A stretch of 64,000 nt of DNA from positions 372,001 to 436,000 of the forward strand of contig NZ_JBBYXJ010000001.1 in the NCBI RefSeq assembly GCF_039655775.1, in the 5' to 3' direction. Source of the stretch: Iodidimonas sp. SYSU 1G8. Its GTDB lineage: Bacteria > Pseudomonadota > Alphaproteobacteria > SMXS01. Of this stretch, positions 45,468 through 55,053 are shown piece by piece; within the stretch, counting starts at the first letter, position 1, and each line of letters begins with the position of its first letter. Under the pieces are notes generated by a model. It saw nothing but the letters and a program-made list of their open reading frames with translations, had not been told where the DNA came from and did no database searches. A program made the position numbers and the translations under genes.

Positions 45468-46682
45468 ATGAGCCGTATCGTATTCCGCAACGCCAATCTG
45501 CTGGACGGGGACACCCCGGCGCGGGCGGGCACCACTATCGTCGTCGAGGGCGATCGCATCGCCCAGGTCACGCAGGCGGCCGTGCCGCGCGCGGCCGGCG
45601 ACACCGACGTCGACCTGCAGGGCATGACCTTGATGCCCGGCATGGTCAGCGGCCATTACCACGCGGCCTACAGCATCGGCGGCGACGGCATTCCCATGGG
45701 CGCGCCGCCGACCCAGCTCGCGCTCTACGCGCTGGCCAACACCCAGAAGGCGCTGCGGGCCGGCTATACCAGCCTAGTCGGCGCGGGCACCTTCCACGAT
45801 GTGGACGGGCGCCTCGCCGAGGCCATCGATTCCGGCGCGGTGGTGGGGCCGCGGCTGATCCCGTCCAGCCGGGCGCTGTCGCCCAAGGTCACCGAGGACG
45901 AGCCGGCCGAGGGCGTGCCGTGGCTGAAATGCTGGGGGCCGGACGATTTCCGCGCCGCCGCCATCCAGGAAATCGACCGCGGCGCCAGGATCGTCAAGCT
46001 GTTCGCGGCGCAGGGCCATGCCATGCGCAGCTGCCGCGAGATGACCTATGAGGAGCTGAAGGCCGCCTCGGACGCGGCGCACGAGCGCGGTGCGCGCACA
46101 AGGGCGCATGTCTGCGGCGCCGCCCAGGTGATGAAGTGCATCGAGGCCGGGGTCGACATCATCGACCATGCGGACTGGATGACCGACGAGGTGATCGAGG
46201 CGCTGATCGCCCACAACAAGTTCGTGCTGCCCAGCATGTACACGCCCTGGCTGGCGTCGAACGACCCGTCGCTGGAAGGCGCCGAGTACTACGACAAGGA
46301 AGATTTCGAATACATGCGGGCCAAGGTTCCCGTCGCCAACGCGCGCGGCGTGAAGTTCGTGCCGGGCGACGATTACGGCTTCTTCGACATGGCGCCCCAC
46401 GGCGCCTATTCGGGCGAGCTGGCCTGCTATGTGGAGCAGGTGGGCATCAGCCCGCTCGACGTGATCCGCTGGGCGACCAAGTTCGGCGGCGAGATGACCG
46501 GCATCGCCGATCTGGGCACCATCGAGCCGGGCAAGCTGGCCGACATGGTGATCGTCGACGGCGATCCGTCCGCCGACATCCGCGTGCTGCTGCAGCCCGA
46601 GCGCATCGTCGCCGTGCTGAAGGGCGGCGCGCTGGTCAGCGGCCATCTGCCCGCCGCCCAGCCGGCCATGGCGGCCGAGTAG
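45468..46682 (+). CDS. Metal-dependent amidohydrolase
   Basis: A 404-residue hydrolase of the amidohydrolase superfamily, near the imidazolonepropionase/Xaa-Pro-dipeptidase-like branch. The metal motif HxH is in GHYHAAYS. IVKLFAAQGH holds the bridging Lys region; AHVCGAAQ, IIDHADWM and PGDDYGFFD supply later His and Asp ligands. It has the usual flanking beta-sandwich (FRNANLLDGD, LADMVIVDGDP). It hydrolyses a C-N or related bond; the substrate is not known. It ends two bases before the convergent Rieske gene. Confidence 0.85.
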   Translation: MSRIVFRNANLLDGDTPARAGTTIVVEGDRIAQVTQAAVPRAAGDTDVDLQGMTLMPGMVSGHYHAAYSIGGDGIPMGAPPTQLALYALANTQKALRAGYTSLVGAGTFHDVDGRLAEAIDSGAVVGPRLIPSSRALSPKVTEDEPAEGVPWLKCWGPDDFRAAAIQEIDRGARIVKLFAAQGHAMRSCREMTYEELKAASDAAHERGARTRAHVCGAAQVMKCIEAGVDIIDHADWMTDEVIEALIAHNKFVLPSMYTPWLASNDPSLEGAEYYDKEDFEYMRAKVPVANARGVKFVPGDDYGFFDMAPHGAYSGELACYVEQVGISPLDVIRWATKFGGEMTGIADLGTIEPGKLADMVIVDGDPSADIRVLLQPERIVAVLKGGALVSGHLPAAQPAMAAE

Positions 46683-46684
46683 GC

Positions 46685-47947
46685 TTACTCCGCCGCCGCC
46701 TTTTCCGCGCCGCTCCAGGCGTCCATCACCGGCTCGATCATCAGCTCGGGCGCGGCGGCGGCGCCGGCCGCGCGGATGCGCCGGTCCAGCTCCTCGTGCC
46801 AGTGATAGATGCGCCGTTCCTGATAGCTCAGGGTGATGCCTCTGAAGCCCGGCGATTCCACCGATTCCTGGATGAAGGGCGCGAACTGGGTGTCCTCGAA
46901 CAGGATGCGGTCGAAATTGGCGATGCGCGTGTGCCACACCTCGGGCAGCTTCCCGTCGCCCCAGTCGGGCGCGAACCAGTGGCATTCCACCCGCATGGTG
47001 TTCGGCCCGGTCGGCCAGAAGGTCAGGATCGGCACGCCGGAGGCGTGCGGCGGCGTCACCAGGTTGGGGAAGATGTTGAACGACAGATTGTGGATGCGCG
47101 GCACGTCGGTGACCGTGTCCATGTGACGCACGCCGATGGTGCCCGGGTCGCGCCACCCGTCGCGCCGGTTCGGCGTGCACATGATGGAATGGCCGTTCTC
47201 CCACAGCTCGATGGCGGTGCCGCGCGAGTCGATGAAGCGGTCCACCGTGTGCTGGTGGATCGACTTGACGTGATAGGTCTCGAGGAAGGCGTCCATCATC
47301 ACCTTGACGTTGCAGGCGATGTCGAAGCCGTGCTTCTCGACGAAGCGCATGCGCTCCGGCTGGAACTGGGCGAGCTGCACGCCGACCGGCCCCAGATACT
47401 CGAGCAGCGGCATGGCGTCCGGGTCCTCGCTGACGAACACCCATTTGCCGAAGCGCTCGCAGCGCACCGGCACCAGCGACATGCAGGCCATGTCCAGCCC
47501 GGTGAAGTCGCGCTTGTCGCGCAGATTGATCAGGTTGCCTTCAAGGTCATAGGTCCAGCCATGATAGGAACAGACCAGCCCGCGCGCCGTGCCCTGCATG
47601 TCCTTGACCAGCGGCGCGCCGCGGTGGCGGCAGGTGTTGTAGAAGGCGCGGATCACGCCGTCGTCGCCGCGCACGATCAGGATCGGCGAGCCGGTGTTCT
47701 TCCACAGCATGTAGGAACCGGCCTCGGGCAGCTCGTCGGCGTGGCAGGCGTAAAGCCAGCTCCGCTTCCACAGCGCCTGCCATTCGGCCTCCTGAAAGCC
47801 GGGGTCGAGATAGCGGCCGCCGGGAATCTCCGGCAGGGCAGGGAAGCCCTCGGGCGGCGCGGCGCGGCCCTTCTCGAACGCCATGCCGTTGAGCAGGCGC
47901 CGGTTGAGGGCTTCGATGGCGTCCAGATCCAGTTCCATGTGCGACAT
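46685..47947 (-). CDS. Rieske non-heme iron oxygenase, alpha subunit (copy B)
   Basis: A 420-residue oxygenase alpha subunit. Rieske ligands are in CRHRGAPL and CSYHGWTY (C-X-H and C-X2-H). The mononuclear site is in AFLETYHVKSIHQH. It is more distant from the other two copies and closer to the classical aromatic-ring-dihydroxylating type, but has no beta subunit neighbour. The ATG at 47947 has AGAGG upstream. It is followed on the same strand by VOC and CoA-transferase genes. Confidence 0.9.
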   Translation of the reverse strand: MSHMELDLDAIEALNRRLLNGMAFEKGRAAPPEGFPALPEIPGGRYLDPGFQEAEWQALWKRSWLYACHADELPEAGSYMLWKNTGSPILIVRGDDGVIRAFYNTCRHRGAPLVKDMQGTARGLVCSYHGWTYDLEGNLINLRDKRDFTGLDMACMSLVPVRCERFGKWVFVSEDPDAMPLLEYLGPVGVQLAQFQPERMRFVEKHGFDIACNVKVMMDAFLETYHVKSIHQHTVDRFIDSRGTAIELWENGHSIMCTPNRRDGWRDPGTIGVRHMDTVTDVPRIHNLSFNIFPNLVTPPHASGVPILTFWPTGPNTMRVECHWFAPDWGDGKLPEVWHTRIANFDRILFEDTQFAPFIQESVESPGFRGITLSYQERRIYHWHEELDRRIRAAGAAAAPELMIEPVMDAWSGAEKAAAE

Positions 47948-48046
47948 GACCAAGCCTCTTCACCGTCAGGCGGCGAGACCTAGCACAGCGCCCGGCGCGG
48001 GCCAACGAAAACAAACATTTTTGCTGGTTTGCGCGGCGCGGGGCAG

Positions 48047-48415
48047 CTATTCGCCGATGAAGTTCAGCTCGATCTTCACGCCGTCCGGGTCGCGCACGAA
48101 CAGTTGCTTGATCTTGAAGTCGGGCACCACGTTCTGCTCGAACTTCAGGCCGCTCTCGGTCAGGCGGTCGCGGATCGCCTCGAAGCCGGTGCAGCGGAAC
48201 GCGACGTGATCGAGCGGCCCGGTGGTGCCGCCCGGCGCGCTGTCCATGGCCATGATGTGGATGACCGGCTGGCTGCCGCAATACATCCAGGCGCCGGGAA
48301 AGCCGAAGTCCGGGCGGGGGCCGTTCTCGAAGCCCAGAACCTCGCCATAGAACCGGATGCACGCATCCAGGTTCCGCGTGTTGATGTTCACGTGGTCGAG
48401 CAACTCGATGCCCAT
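48047..48415 (-). CDS. VOC family protein (single glyoxalase-like unit)
   Basis: A 122-residue glyoxalase-fold protein. LDHVNINTRN starts the first half, DHVAFRCTG the second, and VKIELNFIGE ends it; the His and Glu in these match metal ligands. It is half the size of the two VOC genes near 6-7 kb and so must dimerise. It lies between Rieske and CoA-transferase genes; it could act on the oxygenase product (inference). GGGGAGACCGAAG precedes the start. Confidence 0.8.
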   Translation of the reverse strand: MGIELLDHVNINTRNLDACIRFYGEVLGFENGPRPDFGFPGAWMYCGSQPVIHIMAMDSAPGGTTGPLDHVAFRCTGFEAIRDRLTESGLKFEQNVVPDFKIKQLFVRDPDGVKIELNFIGE

Positions 48416-48477
48416 CTTCGGTCTCCCCGTTCCGTTGCCCTCATTCTAGCGGCTGGGGCAGGGGGCGCCAGCGCTGA

Positions 48478-49680
48478 TTAGATGATGCGCTTGGCCCGGA
48501 AGTCGGCGATCTCGGCGTCGCCATAACCCAGCTCGCGCATCACCTCGTCGGTGTGCTCGCCCAGCATGGGCGGCCGGACGCGCATGGTGCCGGGCGTCTT
48601 GGACAGGCGGAAGGGCGGACCGGCGATCGGCACCTTCTTGTCCACGCCGGGAATGTCCATGGGATAAAGATCGCCCATGGCCTGCACCTGCGGGTCCTCC
48701 AGCGCCTGGCGCGGCGTCAGCACCGGGCCGGCGGGCACGCCGAACTTCTCGCACAGATCGATCACCTCGGCGGTGGTGTGCTCGGCGCACCATTCGGCCA
48801 TGCGCTCGCCGATCACGGTGCCGTTGTCGCCGCGCGACTGGTCCGAGCGGAAGCGGGGATCGTTCACCCATTTGTCCTTGTCGCCGACCATCTCGGCCCA
48901 GCGGCCGAAAAGCGCGTCGCCGACCGTGTGGGTCAGCACGTGGCCGTCCTTGGTCTTGTAGATGTCGGACGGGGCCGAGGTTTGCACCCGGTTGGCGCTG
49001 GGCACGCGGTCCAGCTCCAGCACGGCCTGTTCCATCAGCAGGCCGTTCATGTAGGTCAGGCCGGTGCGCAGCAGCGCGCCTTCCACTTCCTGGCCTTCGC
49101 CCGTGGCGCGGTGATGCATGATCGCCGCCAGCGTGGCATAGGCCGAGATGATCGCCGTGCCGAAATCGACCCAGGGTGCGTTCGACTTCACCGGATTGCC
49201 GACCGTGCCCGAGAAATACGCCGCGCCGGACATGACCTGGCCGATGCCGTCGAAGCCGCCGCGATGGGCATAGGGGCCGCTCGGCCCGAAGGTCGAGATG
49301 CTGGTCATGATGATGTCCGGCTTGATCGCCTTCAGGCTGTCATAGTCGAGGCCGAGGGTCTTGAGCGCCTGGATCGGCATGTTGGCGACCACCACGTCGG
49401 CGCTCTGCACCAGGCGGCGGATGATGTCCTTGGCCTCGGGCTTGGCCGGATTCAGGGTCACCGACTTCTTGTTGGCGCCCACCTGCAGGAACAGGCTGCC
49501 TTCGCCCTCGCTGCCGTCTTCCTTGTGGTGCAGCGGATAGACATAGCGGTCCTCGCCGCCCTTCAGCTTCTCGACCCGGATCACGTCGGCGCCCAGATAG
49601 CCCAGCATGGTGGTGCAGTACGGCCCGGCGATATAGCGGCCGAAATCCAGCACCCGAACGCCGTCAAGAACTCCCGCCAT
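48478..49680 (-). CDS. CaiB/BaiF (class III) CoA-transferase
   Basis: A 400-residue enzyme that moves CoA between carboxylic acids. Typical N-terminal elements are VRVLDFGRYIAGPYCTTMLGYLGADVIRVEK. The nucleophilic Asp is Asp144 in GGFDGIGQVMSG. VANMPIQALKTLGLDYDSL and the C-terminal RLSKTPGTMRVRPPMLGEHTDEV are family-like. Substrates cannot be assigned. With VOC and Rieske genes it may form a pathway for activating a ring-opened acid. Confidence 0.92.
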   Translation of the reverse strand: MAGVLDGVRVLDFGRYIAGPYCTTMLGYLGADVIRVEKLKGGEDRYVYPLHHKEDGSEGEGSLFLQVGANKKSVTLNPAKPEAKDIIRRLVQSADVVVANMPIQALKTLGLDYDSLKAIKPDIIMTSISTFGPSGPYAHRGGFDGIGQVMSGAAYFSGTVGNPVKSNAPWVDFGTAIISAYATLAAIMHHRATGEGQEVEGALLRTGLTYMNGLLMEQAVLELDRVPSANRVQTSAPSDIYKTKDGHVLTHTVGDALFGRWAEMVGDKDKWVNDPRFRSDQSRGDNGTVIGERMAEWCAEHTTAEVIDLCEKFGVPAGPVLTPRQALEDPQVQAMGDLYPMDIPGVDKKVPIAGPPFRLSKTPGTMRVRPPMLGEHTDEVMRELGYGDAEIADFRAKRII

Positions 49681-49725
49681 CTGATCCTCCCAAGGCCGAG
49701 AAAAATTGTCGCGGCACTATGCAAG

Positions 49726-50841
49726 ATGCCCGTAGGCTTGTTCCAGCACGAATCGACCGACGGGGTCCGGGCAGGCCGCATCGTGGGGGTGTTGTTGAAA
49801 GATTATCTGCAGCTCGGCCAGGGCGGCCTTCATTCGCTGACGCCGAAGCGCATCGTCGCCAGGCTGAACCGGGGCCGCGCGGCTGCCGCCCGGTGGCGCA
49901 AGAGCCGGGCCAGTCCCGGCCCGCGCCCGGTCGATCCCTACATGCCAGCACGGCCGTTTCAGGAGGTTCATACCGAGCGCCAACGGATCGTCGATCCCTC
50001 CCGCGGCGTCGCCATGGACTGCACCCTCCGCCGCCCCGCGACGGCGGCGGGACCGCTTCCCGTGGTGATCTATTCGGTCCCCATGGACTGGGCGCCGAAC
50101 GATCCCACCCCCGACGGCGCCTACATCGCCGAACACCTCGCGGCGGCCGGCTATCTGGCGATCACGGTGCGCCACCCGGACACCGACCGGATCGTGTTCC
50201 CCGAATATCCATCCACCCGCCCGGACAAGGCCGCCTACGGCCTGGCCTGCGCGGAAAAGCCAGAGTCCCAGATCGAGCGGATCAAGGACCTGCTGTTCCT
50301 GCTCGACACGCTCGAAAGCTGGGCTGACGTCGACCGCGCCCGCATCGGCGTCTCGGGCCACTCCTTCGGCGGTATGGCCGCCATGTCCGTCGCCGGCCAG
50401 CGCGTGGCGGGGACTCTCGCCAGCTTCAAGGACAAGCGCGTCACCGCCGTGGCCTCCTACGGCATCATGGCCTCGCCGCCCGGCGTGCCGAAAAAAATGT
50501 ACGCCGACATCGACGTGCCCCTCCTGATGATCGTCGGCGCCGGCGATTTCACCTATGGCCGCTGGTACACCCCCGCCGACAAATTCGCCGCCTTCCACAA
50601 CGGCGACTCTCCCCACCGTTACGCCGTCATGCTCGACCTCGCCGACCATCACACCTACCCGGGCGGCCGGATGGCGGTCGGCAAGGCCACCAAAGGCGAA
50701 CATCTGTGCTTCCAGTGGACCCGTTCCATCGCTTTGGCCTTCTGGGACGCCTGGCTGCGCGGCGATCCTGCGGCGCGGCGGTGGCTCGACGAGGACCTGT
50801 ACGCGGCATTGAGAGGGGATGGCAAATTGCTGCGGAAATGA
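49726..50841 (+). CDS. Alpha/beta hydrolase, dienelactone-hydrolase-like (tandem copy 1)
   Basis: A 371-residue hydrolase. Nucleophile elbow GHSFGGMAAM (Ser), a later Asp in GAGDFTYGRW, and the His in LADHHTYPGGR make the triad. A basic N-terminal part (KRIVARLNRGRAAAARWRK) precedes the fold. VVIYSVPMDW and YLAITVRHPDTDR are core strands, shared with the next gene. Long open sequence extends further upstream, but it is antisense to the CoA-transferase gene, so the ATG at 49726 is used. It likely cleaves an ester or lactone. Confidence 0.72.
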   Translation: MPVGLFQHESTDGVRAGRIVGVLLKDYLQLGQGGLHSLTPKRIVARLNRGRAAAARWRKSRASPGPRPVDPYMPARPFQEVHTERQRIVDPSRGVAMDCTLRRPATAAGPLPVVIYSVPMDWAPNDPTPDGAYIAEHLAAAGYLAITVRHPDTDRIVFPEYPSTRPDKAAYGLACAEKPESQIERIKDLLFLLDTLESWADVDRARIGVSGHSFGGMAAMSVAGQRVAGTLASFKDKRVTAVASYGIMASPPGVPKKMYADIDVPLLMIVGAGDFTYGRWYTPADKFAAFHNGDSPHRYAVMLDLADHHTYPGGRMAVGKATKGEHLCFQWTRSIALAFWDAWLRGDPAARRWLDEDLYAALRGDGKLLRK

Positions 50842-50917
50842 GTCCGACGCCGCTTTGTTGATGAGGTAGCCTGTACCCTCGATCGGCGACCACACATTGT
50901 CATCAAGGGGCTTGGGG

Positions 50918-51976
50918 ATGGCGGGAAGTCCGGGGCATCTGGAACGTTCTGTCCGGCTGCGTCTACGCTATACGCCTGCCTTGCGTCCGCTCTCGCGGGC
51001 GGTGCGGCTCTGGCGCCGCTGGGTCTGCGCCGGGCCGCGTGCGCGCGAGCCTTATATGGGTGATCGCGCCGCCGTGCCGATCACCACGGACGAAATTGTC
51101 CTGCGCGATAACTCCCGCGACATCGGCATGACCTGCATCGTCGTCCGGCCGGCCGTGATCACCGCCCCCATGCCCGTCGTGATCTACTCCGTCCCCATGG
51201 ACTGGGACCCCAAGCGCCCGACGCCCTGGGGCCGGCACATCGCCGAGCATCTCGCCGCCCATGGCTATCTGGCGCTGCATCTGCGCCACACGGACGCCGA
51301 CCGCTTCATCTTTCCTGAAACGGTGATCAGCCAGCCGAACAAGGCGGCCTATGCCCGGGCGCAGGTGCACAAGCCGGAAACCCATGGCGAGCGCTTCACC
51401 GATATCGGCTTCCTGCTCGACACGCTGACGGCATGGAACGAGGAGGGCGAGCTGCGCGGCTGGATCGATCTGGAGCGGATCGGCATCTCCGGCCATTCCT
51501 TCGGCTCGGTCACGGCCCAGGCGCTGGCCGGGCTGCGCTTCCCGCCCCTCGGCCGCTCCTACAAGGACAGCCGAATCAAGGCGATGCTGACCTATAGCGG
51601 GATCACCCTGAAGCCGGACATCAACCCCGGCGCTTTCGCCGACATCGACGTGCCCGCCCTCTACATGACGGGCACCGAGGACTTTCCGCAGTCGGTGCAG
51701 TCGCTACCGGAAGACAAGCTCTGGCCGTTCTATCTCGGCCGTCAGCCGGATCGTTATGCCGTGATCCTCAAGGGCGCCGATCACCATGCGTATCATGCCG
51801 GCCGGGCCGAGCTGCGGCAGGTCGATCCGCGCGAGCGGCTTTGCTACCAGTGGGTCAGGAGCATTTCGCTCGCCTTCTGGAACGCCTATCTGCGCGGCGA
51901 CGGCGGAGCACGCGACTGGCTCGACCACGATCTGCCGCGCGTCATCCGGGGCGAGGGCAGGGCCTGGCGCGCCTGA
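50918..51976 (+). CDS. Alpha/beta hydrolase, dienelactone-hydrolase-like (tandem copy 2)
   Basis: A 352-residue paralogue of the preceding gene. Nucleophile elbow GHSFGSVTAQ, Asp in MTGTEDFPQ, and His in KGADHHAYHAGR. VVIYSVPMDWDPKRPTP, LHLRHTDADRF and ERIGISGHSFG match the first copy. A basic RLWRRW stretch appears near residue 38. The ATG at 50918 has AAGGGG upstream; a TTG seven codons before lacks one. The copies may take different esters. Confidence 0.8.
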   Translation: MAGSPGHLERSVRLRLRYTPALRPLSRAVRLWRRWVCAGPRAREPYMGDRAAVPITTDEIVLRDNSRDIGMTCIVVRPAVITAPMPVVIYSVPMDWDPKRPTPWGRHIAEHLAAHGYLALHLRHTDADRFIFPETVISQPNKAAYARAQVHKPETHGERFTDIGFLLDTLTAWNEEGELRGWIDLERIGISGHSFGSVTAQALAGLRFPPLGRSYKDSRIKAMLTYSGITLKPDINPGAFADIDVPALYMTGTEDFPQSVQSLPEDKLWPFYLGRQPDRYAVILKGADHHAYHAGRAELRQVDPRERLCYQWVRSISLAFWNAYLRGDGGARDWLDHDLPRVIRGEGRAWRA

Positions 51977-52053
51977 CGTGATCTGGCGGGCTGGCGCGGC
52001 GAGGGCGCCGCGGCTTAGGCTTGGGCCCTGACGAATCGATCAAGGGGAAGACC

Positions 52054-52581
52054 ATGCCGCTCTATGCCATCGGCGATCATCATCCGGTTCTGGAAAGCGA
52101 CGATGTCTGGATCGCGCCCAGCGCCGACATCATGGGACAGGTCGTCATCCGCAAGGGCGCCAACATCTGGTTCAACACTACCCTGCGCGGCGACGACAAC
52201 CTGATCACGGTGGGCGAGGACGCCAATATCCAGGACGGCGCCGTCATCCATGTGGATCGCCGCTTCCCGTGCACCATCGGCCGCAACGTCACCATCGGCC
52301 ATCAGGCCATGGTGCATGGCTGCACCATCGGCGAGAACTCGCTGATCGGCATCGGCGCGGTCATCCTCGACGGGGCGAAGATCGGCAAGAACACGCTGAT
52401 CGGCGCCAACACGCTGATCGGCAACAACAAGGAAATCCCCGATGGCGTGCTTGTGCTCGGCGCTCCCGGCAAGATCGTCCGCGAGCTGAACGAGGAGGAC
52501 ATCCGCATGCTCGAGATGTCCGGCAGATCCTATGCCGAGAAGGGCCGCATGTTCCGCAAGAGCCTGAAAGTGGTCGGTTAG
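52054..52581 (+). CDS. Gamma-carbonic-anhydrase-like hexapeptide-repeat protein (PaaY/YrdA type)
   Basis: A 175-residue left-handed beta-helix protein made of hexapeptide repeats (IRKGANIWFNTTLRGDDNLITVG, NVTIGHQAMVHGCTIG, VILDGAKIGKNTLIGANTLIG). Metal His residues in the usual places include IHVDRRF, IGHQAMVHGC. PaaY-type enzymes also act as thioesterases in CoA-linked degradation. AAGGGGAAGACC precedes the ATG. It is convergent to the epoxide hydrolases with a two-base gap. Confidence 0.88.
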   Translation: MPLYAIGDHHPVLESDDVWIAPSADIMGQVVIRKGANIWFNTTLRGDDNLITVGEDANIQDGAVIHVDRRFPCTIGRNVTIGHQAMVHGCTIGENSLIGIGAVILDGAKIGKNTLIGANTLIGNNKEIPDGVLVLGAPGKIVRELNEEDIRMLEMSGRSYAEKGRMFRKSLKVVG

Positions 52582-52583
52582 CC

Positions 52584-53765
52584 TTAGACGGCGACTTTCA
52601 GAAAGTCCTGCAAGTCATTGACGAATAATTCTGGTTGCTCCAGCGCGGCGAAATGCCCGCCGCGCGCGGGCGCCGACCTGTACACGACCCGCGCATAGGC
52701 TTTTTCCAGATAGGACAGCGGTGGCACCGGGGCGAGTTCGCCGGGATAGTCGGCGAAACCAGCGGGCACCATGATCCTCTCGCCGCCCGGCAGCACCGAA
52801 TGGCCGGTCTCCCGGACGGCCCAGTACTGCCACGCGGCGGTATTGAAGGTCCGGCTGGTCAGGTAGATCATCACATTGGTCAGGATCTGGTCCATGCTGA
52901 ACACAGGCATGTCGCCATCGGTTCGCTGGCCCCACGCCTGCATCTTCTCGGTGATCCAGGCCGCCGTGCCGACCGGACTGTCCATCATGGCGTAGGACAG
53001 GGACTGCGGCTTGGTCGATTGCAGCACCATGTAGCCGAAGCGCCCTTCGCCGCGCCGGGCAGCCTCGCGCGCCCAGGCCTTTTCCTCGGCGGTGTCCAAC
53101 TGGGCGACGCCGACTCCAAAGATGTTGCGGAAGGTGCCGCCGGGCCGCAGGCCGAACATGTTCATGTGGATGGCGCCGCAGGCGCCGCCCCTGTCGGTGC
53201 CGTGATCGAATCCCAACCAGGCGGTGATCGAACTGCCCCAGTCGCCGCCCTGCGCCACGTAGGTGTCGTAGCCGAGGACATTGGTCATCAGGCCGTTCAT
53301 GAAACCGGCCTGCGCGCGCGGATCGATGGGGCGGGGCGGCTTGCCCGACCAGCCATAGCCCACAAGGGAGGGCACGATCACGTCGCACCCCTCCTCGGCG
53401 TCGCCGCCGAAGCGCTCTGGATGAGCAAGCCGCTCGATACAGTTCAGGAACTCGAAATAGGATCCGGGCCATCCATGAAGCAAAATCAATGCTTTGGGAT
53501 TCGACCCTGATCCTTTTTCGTGGATGAAGTGAAGCGGTATGCCCTTCACCTCGGCCTTGAACTGGGGAAAGCGGTTGAGCGAGGTTTCCGCCCGGCGCCA
53601 GTCATACTGATCCAGCCAATACGCGCAGAGGCGGCGCATGAAGCTGCCATTGGCGCCATACTGCCAGCCGGCATCGACCGGCTCCTCGAACCAGTCATAG
53701 GCGCGTACGCGCCTCGTGATCCGGTCTATGTCGTGCTGCGGAATATCGACCGTGAATGGGTGCAC
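52584..53765 (-). CDS. Epoxide hydrolase family protein (tandem copy 1)
   Basis: A 393-residue EHN-type epoxide hydrolase. The EHN-like N-terminal region (PQHDIDRITRRVRAYDWFEE) precedes the alpha/beta domain. HGWPGSYFEFL holds the oxyanion His-Gly, GGDWGSSITAWLG the nucleophilic Asp, and the catalytic His is in RGGHFAALEQPE. Microsomal-like members open epoxides with water. The GTG at 53765 has AGGAG seven bases upstream; the ATG at 53780, five codons earlier, has none and its own codons contain that site. The second copy is 28 bases upstream. Confidence 0.87.
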   Translation of the reverse strand: MHPFTVDIPQHDIDRITRRVRAYDWFEEPVDAGWQYGANGSFMRRLCAYWLDQYDWRRAETSLNRFPQFKAEVKGIPLHFIHEKGSGSNPKALILLHGWPGSYFEFLNCIERLAHPERFGGDAEEGCDVIVPSLVGYGWSGKPPRPIDPRAQAGFMNGLMTNVLGYDTYVAQGGDWGSSITAWLGFDHGTDRGGACGAIHMNMFGLRPGGTFRNIFGVGVAQLDTAEEKAWAREAARRGEGRFGYMVLQSTKPQSLSYAMMDSPVGTAAWITEKMQAWGQRTDGDMPVFSMDQILTNVMIYLTSRTFNTAAWQYWAVRETGHSVLPGGERIMVPAGFADYPGELAPVPPLSYLEKAYARVVYRSAPARGGHFAALEQPELFVNDLQDFLKVAV

Positions 53766-53793
53766 GCTAATACTCCTCATCTACAACAGGACC

Positions 53794-54999
53794 TTAGCCC
53801 CAGTCTCTCAGAAACTTCCGCAAGTCCTCCAGGAAGACTTCAGGCTGCTCGAAGGCGGCGAAATGACCGCCCTTGGGCTGCTCTTTCCAATGGACGACAT
53901 TGTAGGCCTTCTCGGCATAGGACCGGGGCGGCACGGGCGCAATCTCGCGCGGATAACCGGCGACGCCCGTGGGGACCTCGACCCGCTCACCTGGCGGAAA
54001 GGAGAAGCCCTTTTCGGTGCCCACGCCGTAATATTGCCAGGCCGCGGTGTTGAAACGGCGGGTGACCACATACAGCATGATGTTGGTCAGCAGCTTGTCC
54101 TTGGAGAAGACATTCTCCAGCGCGCCGCCTTCCTTGCCCTCGTTGGAGAGGTCGGACCAGGTATGGAATTTCTCGGTCAGCCAGGCCGCGACCCCGACCG
54201 GGCTGTCCATCATGGCATAGGACAGGGATTGCGGCCTGGTCGCCTGGACCATGAAATAGCCTGACTCCGTCGCCATGCGCGCGGCGGCGCGGGCGGCCCA
54301 GGCCTTTTCCTCCTCGGTCTCCGGTGCCAGCGCCATGCCCGCGATGCCGGCAGGCGTGGTGCCTCCGGGGCGGACGCCGACGAGGTTCATGTGGATCGAC
54401 TTCACGGCGCCGCCCTTGTCCGCGCCATGGTCGAAGCCCAGCCAGCCGGCGATCAGCGCGCCCCAGTCGCCGCCCTGGACGACATAGGACGCATAGCCGA
54501 GAACCTGGGTCATCAGGCCGTTCATGTAACGGGCCTGGGCGCGCGGGCCGATGGGTTTGGGCGGCGGGCCGGAAAAGCCGTATCCGACCAGTGACGGGAT
54601 GATCACGTCCCGCCCGTCCTCGGCCTTGCCACCGAACTGTTCCGGATGGGCGAGGGGGCCGGTCAGGTGCAGCAGCTCGAAATAGGACCCTGGCCAGCCA
54701 TGCAGCAGGATGATGGGTGTGTTGGCCGGGTTGGAGCCCTTCTCGTGGACGAAATGAATGTCGATCCCGTCCACCTTCGCCTTGAACTGGGGAAAAGCGT
54801 TGAGCTTTGCCTCGGCGGCGCGCCAGTCGTAATCGTTCAGCCAGTAGTCGCAAAGCTCGCGCAGATAGGCGCCATTGCACCCATACTGCCAGCCGGCATC
54901 CACCGGCTCCTCGAACCATTCATATTCACGGATGCGGCGCTTGATGCGGTCGAGTTCGTAGTCCGGTATGGCTACGTCGAAAGGCCTTACGTCAGTCAC
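53794..54999 (-). CDS. Epoxide hydrolase family protein (tandem copy 2)
   Basis: A 401-residue paralogue with EHN region (PDYELDRIKRRIREYEWFEEP), HGWPGSYFELL, GGDWGALIAGWLGFDHG (nucleophilic Asp) and a His in KGGHFAAFEQPE. Starts at GTG with GGAGG about ten bases upstream. The two proteins match along their length, so this is a direct duplication. They may have different epoxide enantioselectivity, not visible here. The SDR at 55054 is 54 bases upstream on the same strand. Confidence 0.88.
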   Translation of the reverse strand: MTDVRPFDVAIPDYELDRIKRRIREYEWFEEPVDAGWQYGCNGAYLRELCDYWLNDYDWRAAEAKLNAFPQFKAKVDGIDIHFVHEKGSNPANTPIILLHGWPGSYFELLHLTGPLAHPEQFGGKAEDGRDVIIPSLVGYGFSGPPPKPIGPRAQARYMNGLMTQVLGYASYVVQGGDWGALIAGWLGFDHGADKGGAVKSIHMNLVGVRPGGTTPAGIAGMALAPETEEEKAWAARAAARMATESGYFMVQATRPQSLSYAMMDSPVGVAAWLTEKFHTWSDLSNEGKEGGALENVFSKDKLLTNIMLYVVTRRFNTAAWQYYGVGTEKGFSFPPGERVEVPTGVAGYPREIAPVPPRSYAEKAYNVVHWKEQPKGGHFAAFEQPEVFLEDLRKFLRDWG

Positions 55000-55053
55000 G
55001 GTTCATTGTCCTCCCCAGGATAACCGAAATCGTCGCGGCGCCGCCGCTGTCCG

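Noticed and set aside
46136-47983. 615-codon open frame on the + strand
   Set aside because: It is antisense to a well-defined Rieske oxygenase and out of frame with the amidohydrolase end; Arg/Gly/His-rich composition shows it is a GC-content shadow.
48553-49725. Long N-terminal extension of the first dienelactone-hydrolase-like protein
   Set aside because: This part is antisense to the CaiB CoA-transferase and has no hydrolase sequence; the protein begins at the ATG at 49726.
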